A stretch of 64,000 bases of DNA. Origin: Gluconacetobacter sacchari (lineage in GTDB: Bacteria; Pseudomonadota; Alphaproteobacteria; Acetobacterales; Acetobacteraceae). Position 1 is the first letter of the stretch. Every line of letters starts with the position of its first letter. The DNA is taken from the NCBI RefSeq assembly GCF_014174255.1, contig NZ_JABEQJ010000004.1, positions 1-64,000 on the forward strand, read 5' to 3'. The notes beneath the pieces are model-generated. The model worked only from the letters and a program-made list of their open reading frames with translations. It was not told where the DNA came from and searched no databases. The translations under genes were made by a program, and so were the position numbers. Of the stretch, positions 1-6,211 are shown one piece after another.

Positions 1-174
1 CAGCCGCCGATCTGGCTCGTCAATCTCCCGATCTCGGCTACGAGAGATCCATCGCGTCAGTGTCGATAGGCCGATCCCAAGATCTGCAGCTATCTCCCGT
101 TTCGTCCGGCCGCTCGTCCGCGATAGGCGAACGGCCTCATCCTCAAATTCCTTCGTGAACCGCTTCTGTGGCAT
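1..174 (-). CDS. IS3-family transposase OrfA (partial)
   Basis: The first 58 residues of a small transposase subunit are visible, starting at an ATG at 172-174 with a purine-rich GAGAGGAG about 13 bases upstream. The N-terminus begins MPQKRFTKEFEDEAVRL and contains a helix-turn-helix (TKREIAADLGIGLSTLTRW) of the kind that binds IS3 terminal repeats. In this family OrfA is fused to the DDE-carrying OrfB by a -1 frameshift; that part is beyond base 1. The reading frame is intact as far as it is seen, so the element may be functional, but this cannot be decided from the fragment. Confidence 0.75.
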   Translation of the reverse strand, partial: MPQKRFTKEFEDEAVRLSRTSGRTKREIAADLGIGLSTLTRWISRSRDREIDEPDRRL

Positions 175-234
175 GCCCAGAAAACTCCTCTCTCAGTGTA
201 TCAGGAGCTCTCCACTTTTTCAGCGCAAGTCCAG
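1..234 (-). mobile_element. IS3-family insertion sequence, one end only
   Basis: The window opens inside an IS3-type element read on the minus strand. About 60 bases separate the element's outer end (near 233, beginning TGGACTTGCGC on the minus strand) from the OrfA start codon at 174, which is normal for this family. The outer boundary is inferred from the point where the IS1380 transposase reading frame breaks (233-237). The other end and OrfB lie outside the window, so neither terminal-repeat match nor target duplication can be checked here. Confidence 0.7.
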
Positions 235-509
235 TCAGCGTCGTTGCCGTCCTCATAACCCGCGGCGATCATCAGCATACGAAAGCGGAGGATCCCGTCG
301 AGCGGATGCACGACACGTTCCGGTGCCCGCGGATCATCGATGCAGGCGGCCAGGCGCCGGGCCATGCCAAGACGCCGCTCGATCTCGCGCAGTGCCAGCA
401 AGCCGCCGTCCGAGGACATCAGAGCTTCGTCGAAACGGGCCTCGATCGGCTTGCCGCAGACCGGTGACAGGCCGGGTAGAAAAGCGATAGGCTCGACAGT
501 GGCGGGCAT
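234..509 (-). pseudogene. IS1380-family transposase, truncated
   Basis: The frame starts at 509 and gives about 92 residues typical of the N-terminus of IS1380 (DDE) transposases, including the block SSDGGLLALREIERRLG and the block RFRMLMIAAGYEDGNDAD. Family members are about 440-460 residues, so four fifths of the protein is missing. After DAD the frame runs into the IS3 terminus and stops within a few codons, which shows that the truncation comes from insertion, not from random decay. The rest of the transposase might continue on the far side of the IS3 element, outside the window. Confidence 0.8.
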
Positions 510-613
510 GGTGCGGTCCCGATCAGGTGGGTTTTGGTGTCGACACCCAAATCCTACATCAGATCAAGACGTTATGCCCATACCCGCCAACCATCATGCA
601 TAATCCGGGCTAG
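234..613. mobile_element. IS1380-family element remnant
   Basis: This is the 5' end of an IS1380-type element, oriented on the minus strand and interrupted by the IS3 element at about 234. It holds the transposase N-terminus and about 100 bases of leader. The leader contains a near-perfect inverted repeat around GTCGAC (533-556). A candidate outer terminus is the sequence at 595-614, after which base composition becomes AT-richer. The exact end is a guess made from that composition change. Confidence 0.6.
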
Positions 614-844
614 GGAATTTCGCCCTTTTGTTTTAATACATTATTACGAAAATAACAGTGTGATCTTGGCGAAACAACACGTGCGCGTGGCGGTCTGGTG
701 TCGGCATCCGACCGGAACGCGCCTCGCCGCCCGGTCAACTCACCTCGCAGCGTCCCTCACCATGAAGTTGGACGCTCGGAATAGAGGCGAAAAACCCTTG
801 TCGGCGGCATCGCAACGCCGCAAGCATTTTTCCGGCTATCCAAC
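614..844. other. Gene-free spacer, partly AT-rich
   Basis: No coding sequence is supported here. The first 60 bases or so (618-680) are clearly AT-richer than the flanks and include runs such as ttttgttttaatacattatta. The remainder has ordinary GC content but no start codon with a ribosome binding site. It lies between the IS remnant and the 3' end of the RutR-like gene, so it probably contains the original downstream region of that operon plus debris. Confidence 0.5.
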
Positions 845-1582
845 CTATATCTTGCCGGTCGTGGAAAGCAAATTCCCTGATGCCAACCGGCCACGCCGCT
901 CAGGCCGAGCCCGCGCCTTCCGCGTTATCGGTGGAAACACCGACGAGACGAATGTCATGATAGTCGCAACGCCCGTTTCGAAATCGCTCGATGTCAAGGC
1001 CTCGCGCCCCAGGACCGCCTCCAGTTGAACCTGCATGTCGGAATAGGCCTGCGTCATCGACCACAGCAGGAACATGAAATGAACCGGGTTGATCGCGGTC
1101 ATCACCCCTTTTTCCTGCCAGCATCTGAACACATCGGCCCGACGCGAGACATGCGCGCGCAGGTCCCCTTCCAGGAAGGCGCGTACGGCATGCCCGCCCG
1201 ACAGCAATTCCTGCATGAACAGGCGTGACGCGGCGGGCCGGCTTTCCGAACTCGCCATCTTGAGGCGGATATACTGTTCCATCGCCTCGCGCGGATCGCG
1301 CTCGGCCACCAGCCATTCGTCGGCATCCGCCAGCCAGCGCGCCAGCAGGCGGCTGAGGGTGGCGTGGTAAAGTTCTTCCTTCGACCCGAAATAATAGAGG
1401 ATATTGGCTTTGGGAATGGCGCAGGCACGGGCAATGTCCTCCAGCCGCGTGCCGGCGAAGCCGCGCGCCGCGAAGGTCAGTTCGGCACCGTTCAGGATCT
1501 GCGGCAGTGTCGCACGCCGCGGCGCACCCATCCGCTCGGACTTCGGGGGAACGGCGGGCGCGGCTGGAATTGTCCTGGGCAC
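845..1582 (-). CDS. rutR: TetR-family regulator, RutR-like
   Basis: A 245-residue TetR-type repressor. Residues about 25-75 form the DNA-binding domain (TFAARGFAGTRLEDIARAC then IPKANILYYFGSKEELY), and the rest matches the ligand domain of E. coli RutR, with EQYIRLKM and the final VEAVLG-like stretch in the expected order. RutR binds uracil or thymine and controls pyrimidine breakdown. Here it is the last gene behind preT, preA and an amidohydrolase, and a RutR-type operator lies upstream of preT at 5657-5672, so it probably represses its own operon and is released by pyrimidines. The start chosen is GTG at 1582; an internal ATG at codon 18 is an alternative. The C-terminal tail is basic and may be variable. 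Confidence 0.85.
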   Translation of the reverse strand: MPRTIPAAPAVPPKSERMGAPRRATLPQILNGAELTFAARGFAGTRLEDIARACAIPKANILYYFGSKEELYHATLSRLLARWLADADEWLVAERDPREAMEQYIRLKMASSESRPAASRLFMQELLSGGHAVRAFLEGDLRAHVSRRADVFRCWQEKGVMTAINPVHFMFLLWSMTQAYSDMQVQLEAVLGREALTSSDFETGVATIMTFVSSVFPPITRKARARPERRGRLASGNLLSTTGKI

Positions 1583-1665
1583 AGATCTGACCTGCTGCTG
1601 CGACAGACCACCTTATGGCAGCGGCGCAGCGTAGCGACAAGCCCCGGAGCCGGCGCCGGCAGGCG

Positions 1666-2916
1666 TCAGAACGCGGCGTCGGCTCGCAGGATCGCGCCCA
1701 ACAGCACGTTGGCCCCCGCCTGGGCATCGGCCTGGGTAATGCTTTCCTCCTCGTTATGGCTCAATCCGTCCTTGCACGGTACGAAGATCATGGCGGTAGG
1801 GGCGACACGCGCGACATAGGCCGCGTCATGCCCGGGGCCGGAGACGATCGGGCGCGGGTCGAAACCCGCCTCACGCGCCGCGTCCGCCACCATGGCCACG
1901 CAGGCAGGGTCGAAATGCACCGCCGGCGCGTCCCAGATCGGCACGATATCCAGCGTGACGCCGCCAGCCTCCGCGATCGCGCGGAAACGGGCCTGGAACG
2001 CGGCCTCCATCGCCGCCACCACGCCATCGTCGGGATGGCGGATATCCACCGTGAAGAACGTCTCACCCGGCACCACATTGTTGCTGTTGGGTCGGTTCTC
2101 GATCAGCCCCACCGTGCCGACCCCCGGCGCGTGGGCGCGCGCCACTTCGGCCAGAGCCGCGATCATCCGGGCGGATGCCAGCAGGGTATCGTGGCGCAAG
2201 GGCATGGGCGTGGACCCCGCATGCGCGTCCCGGCCGCGTACCGTCACCTCGTACCAGCGCATGCCCTGCACGCCCGCCACCGCGCCGATCGTACGGTCCT
2301 CGGCCTCCAGGATCGGCCCTTGCTCGATATGCAACTCGAAATAGGCGGCGAGCGGATGGCGGCCACAGATTTCCTCACCGCGATAGCCGATGGCCTCCAG
2401 TTCTTCGCCAAAGCGCAGGCCCGCGCGGTCGCGCTTGTCCAGCACCTCCTGCTCGGTGAAAACGCCGGCGAACACGCCCGAACACATCATCGGCGGCGTG
2501 AAGCGCGAGCCCTCCTCATTGGTCCAGTTGATCAACTCGATGGGGTGACGGGTCACATGGCCCGCCTCGCGTAGCGCCCGCAGCACCGCGAGACCACCCA
2601 GCACGCCCAGAATGCCATCGAACTTGCCGCCCGTCGGCTGGGTGTCCAGGTGGCTGCCCATGGTGATGGGCGGCAGGCTGTCATCGCGGCCGGGACGACG
2701 CGCGAACAGGTTGCCCATGGAATCGCAGGACACAGCGCAGCCGAGATCCTCGCATGCCTTCACGAACCAGTCGCGCACCTGCCTGTCTTCCGCCGTCAGC
2801 GTCAGCCGCTTTATCCCGCCTTTCGGCGTGCCGCCGAACCGTGCCGTTTCCATCAGGTCGGTCCACAGCGCCTCGCCATCCACCCGCAGGTTGCTGCCGC
2901 CCGTCGCATGCGTCAT
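1666..2916 (-). CDS. M20-family N-carbamoyl amidohydrolase (beta-ureidopropionase type)
   Basis: A 416-residue zinc-dependent hydrolase of the hydantoinase/carbamoylase family. Metal and catalytic motifs are all visible: GSHLDTQPTGGKFDG (His and Asp ligands), NWTNEEGSRF (the Glu pair), ELHIEQGP, GRDAHAGSTPM in the dimerisation/substrate lid, SGPGHDAAY and the final LSHNEEE. In this operon the natural substrate would be N-carbamoyl-beta-alanine, giving beta-alanine, ammonia and CO2; allantoate or other carbamoyl amino acids are possible by family. The ATG at 2916 is preferred because GGGAAAGAGA precedes it; an upstream start would run into preA. The spacing to preA is 46 bases, consistent with one transcript. 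Confidence 0.85.
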   Translation of the reverse strand: MTHATGGSNLRVDGEALWTDLMETARFGGTPKGGIKRLTLTAEDRQVRDWFVKACEDLGCAVSCDSMGNLFARRPGRDDSLPPITMGSHLDTQPTGGKFDGILGVLGGLAVLRALREAGHVTRHPIELINWTNEEGSRFTPPMMCSGVFAGVFTEQEVLDKRDRAGLRFGEELEAIGYRGEEICGRHPLAAYFELHIEQGPILEAEDRTIGAVAGVQGMRWYEVTVRGRDAHAGSTPMPLRHDTLLASARMIAALAEVARAHAPGVGTVGLIENRPNSNNVVPGETFFTVDIRHPDDGVVAAMEAAFQARFRAIAEAGGVTLDIVPIWDAPAVHFDPACVAMVADAAREAGFDPRPIVSGPGHDAAYVARVAPTAMIFVPCKDGLSHNEEESITQADAQAGANVLLGAILRADAAF

Positions 2917-2962
2917 GTCGATCTCTTTCCCAAATGACGTCGTGGCCGGCATCTCTCGCGGT

Positions 2963-4231
2963 TCAGGCGGTGACCCGGCTCGGATTGTTGGGATGTTCCC
3001 GCCAGGTCTGCATCCCGTCAACCGGCTGCGGCTCCATCGTGATGCATCCATCCACCGGGCAGACATGCGCGCAGAGATTGCACCCCACGCATTCGGCGTC
3101 GATCACCTCGTACCGTCGGTTCGCGCCGTCGCGCAGCCGGGCGATCGCCTGGTGCGACGTGTCCTCGCAGGCGATATGGCACAGGCCGCATTTGATGCAG
3201 GCATCCTGGTCGATACGCGCCAGGGTACGGAATTTGAGATTGAGATCGTTCCAGTGTACATAACGCGGAATGGCACGACCCGTCACATCGGCGACCCCGG
3301 CATAGCCCTTGCTGTCCATCCAGCGCGACAGGCCGTCGGCCATGTCCTCGACGATGCGGAAGCCATAATGCATCGCCGCCGTGCAGACCTGAAGCGTCGT
3401 CGCCCCCATGGCCAGGAATTCCGCCGCGTCGCGCCAGTCGCCGATGCCGCCGATGCCCGAAATCGGCAGCGCCGACAGGTCCGGATCGCGAGCGATGTCC
3501 CCGATCATGCGCAGCGCGATGGGCTTGACGGCGGGCCCGCAATAGCCGCCATGCGTGCCCTGGCCGCCCACGACCGGCATCGGCGCCATGGCGTCCAGAT
3601 CGACCCCGATCACCGACTGGATCGTGTTGATCAGCGACACCGCATCCGCGCCCCCCGCCAGCGCGGCCCGCGCCGGCGCCAGGATATTGGTGATGTTGGG
3701 AGTCAGTTTCACGATCACCGGCATGCGCGTGTACTGTTTGCACCAGCGGGTGACCATCTCGACATATTCAGGAACCTGGCCCACCGCCGCGCCCATGTTG
3801 CGCTCGGACATGCCATGGGGGCAGCCGAAATTCAGCTCGATCCCGTCGGCGCCCGTTTCCTCGACGATCGGCAGGATGGCTTTCCAGCTCTCCTCCCGGC
3901 ACGGCACCATCAGGCTGACCACCAGGGCGCGGTCCGGAAAGTCCCGCTTCACACGTTTGATTTCGGCGATATTCGTCGCCAGCGGCCGGTCCGAGATCAG
4001 CTCGATATTGTTCAACCCCGCCATGCGCCGCCCCTCATAGGTCAACGCGCCGTAGCGGGAACTGACATTGACGACCGGCGGATCTTCTCCCAGCGTCTTC
4101 CACACCACCCCGCCCCAGCCGGCCTGGAAGGCGCGGCGGACGTTATATTCCTTGTCCGTCGGCGGGGCAGACGCCAGCCAGAACGGGTTGGGCGAAGAAA
4201 TTCCGGCAAAAACCGTGCGCAGATCAGCCAT
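2963..4231 (-). CDS. preA: NAD-dependent dihydropyrimidine dehydrogenase, subunit PreA
   Basis: A 422-residue flavoprotein subunit that reduces uracil and thymine to dihydropyrimidines. The first 310 residues are a dihydroorotate-dehydrogenase-like TIM barrel with FMN-site features (ELNFGCPHGMSERNMG, VKLTPNITN, SGIGGIGDW). The C-terminus carries two [4Fe-4S] motifs, CIKCGLCHIAC and CVGCNLCAHVC, which pass electrons from PreT. The start ATG (4229-4231) overlaps the preT stop as TAATG, so the two subunits are translationally coupled, as expected for a 1:1 complex. Length and motif order match E. coli PreA. Confidence 0.93.
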   Translation of the reverse strand: MADLRTVFAGISSPNPFWLASAPPTDKEYNVRRAFQAGWGGVVWKTLGEDPPVVNVSSRYGALTYEGRRMAGLNNIELISDRPLATNIAEIKRVKRDFPDRALVVSLMVPCREESWKAILPIVEETGADGIELNFGCPHGMSERNMGAAVGQVPEYVEMVTRWCKQYTRMPVIVKLTPNITNILAPARAALAGGADAVSLINTIQSVIGVDLDAMAPMPVVGGQGTHGGYCGPAVKPIALRMIGDIARDPDLSALPISGIGGIGDWRDAAEFLAMGATTLQVCTAAMHYGFRIVEDMADGLSRWMDSKGYAGVADVTGRAIPRYVHWNDLNLKFRTLARIDQDACIKCGLCHIACEDTSHQAIARLRDGANRRYEVIDAECVGCNLCAHVCPVDGCITMEPQPVDGMQTWREHPNNPSRVTA

Positions 4232-5589
4232 TATCCGTTCTCCTGCCCTGCCGCGCGCAACGCCTTGTCAATCGCCTCGGCCGCGTCGCGGCCGTCGCGC
4301 ACGGCGGCCACGGTCAGGTCCTCGCCCGCGATGCAGTCGCCGCCGGCATAGATGCCGGGCATCGAGGTCCGGTATCGCGCATCCACCACGATCCGCCCGC
4401 CCTCGACGGCTATATGCTCGCCCTCGGCGTGCGCCGGCAGGAAAACCTGGCCGATGGCCTTCAGCACCATATCCGCCGCCAGCGTGAAGCTGTCCTCGGG
4501 ATCATAGACGACATGCCCGTCAGCGCCCGCCCGGCCGCGCGCGAAGATAATGCCCGTCAATACACCATTTTCAGACAGCAGGCGCTCGGGCGCGGCCCAC
4601 AGCCGCACGGTCACGCCGTTGGTCTGCGCCCATTCGCGCTCGACCGGTGTCGCGGACATATGTTCGATCCCGCGGCGATAGACCAGCGTCACCTCATCCG
4701 CGCCCAGCCGCCTGGCCTGCACCGCCGCGTCGACCGCCGTGTTGCCGCCGCCGATCACCACGACCCGGCGGCCCACCGGCACGTCCTTCTTGTCGTTCGA
4801 GCGCACAGTCTCGATGAACGAGACCGCGTCCATCACGCCGTCCAGCGTCTCGCCCGCCAGGCCCAGCGCGCGCACGCCCGCCAGACCCGTCGCCAGAAAG
4901 ACCGCGTCATAGTGCCCGCCGAGCGCCGAGAGGGTGATGTCCCGGCCGACCGTCACCCCGCCGTGGAAGGTGATGCCGCCGATCGCCATCAGGAACGCGA
5001 CCTCGCGCCGGGCAAAATCGTCCGCCAGCTTGTAGGCGGCCACGCCATAGCTGTTCAGCCCCCCCGGCTCCGCGTGCCGGTCGAACAGCGCCACGTCATG
5101 TCCGTGCATCGCCAGGCGGTGCGCGCAGGCCAGGCCCGCCGGACCGGCGCCCACCACGGCGACGCGCCGCCCCGTCAGCGGAGCGCGAACGAAGGGCTGG
5201 CCGCCATGATGCATCTGCCAGTCGGTCGAGAACCGCTGGAGCGCGCCGATCCGCACCGGCTTGCCTGTCTCCAGACCGTTATGGACGCAGGCCTGCTCGC
5301 ACAGGATTTCGGTCGGGCACACGCGCGCGCACGACCCGCCCAGAATGTTGGACTCCAGGATCGTGCGGGCGGAGCCAGCCAGGTTTCCCGTCGCGATGGC
5401 CTTGATGAACCGCGGAATATCGATGCCGGTCGGGCAGGCTTCCATGCAGGGCGCGTCGAAGCAGTAAAGACACCGGTCGGCCTCAAGCGCCGCCTGCGGG
5501 CCTGTCAGCGCCGGATGCGCGTCCGCGAAATTCCGCGACAGCTCCAGTTCGCTCAGGCGGCCACAAACGATGTCCGGTGTCGCGGTCAT
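4231..5589 (-). CDS. preT: NAD-dependent dihydropyrimidine dehydrogenase, subunit PreT
   Basis: A 452-residue FAD/NAD-binding iron-sulfur subunit of the glutamate-synthase small-subunit type. It feeds electrons from NADH to PreA. N-terminal Cys clusters appear as CLYCFDAPCMEACP and CARVCPTEILCEQAC, followed by the FAD fold VAVVGAGPAGLACAHRL and the NAD fold VVVIGGGNTAVDAA. The start is ATG at 5589: GGCGGAG sits seven bases upstream. A longer frame from GTG near 5664 exists, but that start lies inside the RutR operator at 5657-5672, so it is unlikely to be translated. It is the first gene of the preT-preA-amidohydrolase-rutR operon. Confidence 0.92.
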   Translation of the reverse strand: MTATPDIVCGRLSELELSRNFADAHPALTGPQAALEADRCLYCFDAPCMEACPTGIDIPRFIKAIATGNLAGSARTILESNILGGSCARVCPTEILCEQACVHNGLETGKPVRIGALQRFSTDWQMHHGGQPFVRAPLTGRRVAVVGAGPAGLACAHRLAMHGHDVALFDRHAEPGGLNSYGVAAYKLADDFARREVAFLMAIGGITFHGGVTVGRDITLSALGGHYDAVFLATGLAGVRALGLAGETLDGVMDAVSFIETVRSNDKKDVPVGRRVVVIGGGNTAVDAAVQARRLGADEVTLVYRRGIEHMSATPVEREWAQTNGVTVRLWAAPERLLSENGVLTGIIFARGRAGADGHVVYDPEDSFTLAADMVLKAIGQVFLPAHAEGEHIAVEGGRIVVDARYRTSMPGIYAGGDCIAGEDLTVAAVRDGRDAAEAIDKALRAAGQENG

Positions 5590-5656
5590 GACAATCTCCG
5601 CCATTCGATCCATTGGCGATACGATAGGGCGACTCTGTCCGCAGCCGCAACCTTTT

Positions 5657-5672
5657 TTGACCAAATGTTCAA
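5657..5672. promoter_or_regulatory. RutR operator in front of preT
   Basis: The sequence TTGACCAAATGTTCAA matches the published RutR consensus TTGACCANNTGGTCAA at 13 of the 14 fixed positions. It lies 68 bases upstream of the preT start, where a repressor could block the promoter. The cognate regulator is encoded at the end of the same operon. The match is seen directly; binding is inference. Confidence 0.75.
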
Positions 5673-5856
5673 ATTCCCGCGCGATCCTGTTGCTCGGTGG
5701 CGTCGCGCCCGTCGCCCGAACTGGATGCGCGCGCGACCGTCGCCGTGGCGGGTCACGTGCCCCGGCCCCGACATCACCGGCCTGATTGGTCCGCGCTTGG
5801 TAACATCACCCCCGCCGCCGAATCCAGCCTTTGCGAATAATGGCGCGACCCTCGCT

Positions 5857-6021
5857 TTATTTTCCGTCCTCAATGTCCTTCATGGTCCGTTCGAATTCGG
5901 CATCCGCCGCGTCACGGTCGGCTTTCGGACCTTCGTCATTCACGGCCTGATCGTCGATCCACATCCATAATCCGAACAGAACCATGGAGAGAATGGCCAC
6001 GCCGGCGCCCACCAGTAGCAT
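5857..6021 (-). CDS. 54-residue single-span membrane protein
   Basis: A short gene that is easily missed. ATG at 6021 is preceded by AGGAGAGGAAAAGAGGC, and the frame runs 54 codons to TAA. Residues 1-22 (from MLLVGAGVAILSMVLFGLWM) form one hydrophobic helix; the remaining 30 residues are charged, with alternating Asp, Glu, Lys and Arg, and probably face the cytoplasm. No family is recognised. It lies 190 bases downstream of the MgtA-like pump on the same strand, a position in which other bacteria keep short peptides that adjust magnesium or potassium pumps; such a role is only a suggestion. Codon use and a good ribosome site support a real gene. Confidence 0.65.
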   Translation of the reverse strand: MLLVGAGVAILSMVLFGLWMWIDDQAVNDEGPKADRDAADAEFERTMKDIEDGK

Positions 6022-6144
6022 GCCTCTTTTCCTCTCCTGTCACCTCTTGAAAGGAATGAACGGGCCGGATCGCCCGAGGTCAAGACGATTCGGGCCCCGG
6101 AACGTGGCCGGACCGTCGTCCGCGGCGATCCGGGCTCGTCCAAG

Positions 6145-6180
6145 ATCAGGAAAACCCTATAGAAATCCTGATTTTTTCTT
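6145..6180 (+). terminator. Hairpin plus T-tract with no plus-strand gene
   Basis: ATCAGGA (6145-6151) and TCCTGAT (6166-6172) pair across a 14-base loop and are followed by TTTTTCTT. Read on the plus strand this resembles an intrinsic terminator, although the stem is short and the loop is long. No plus-strand gene precedes it. Either an antisense transcript under preT/the small gene ends here, or the resemblance is accidental. Confidence 0.3.
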
Positions 6181-6211
6181 AATCCAAAAAACGCATGGAA
6201 GCCATGTCCGC

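Noticed and set aside
5590-5664. Longer PreT start at the GTG near 5664
   Set aside because: It overlaps the RutR operator, adds no conserved residues, and has a poorer ribosome site than the ATG at 5589.
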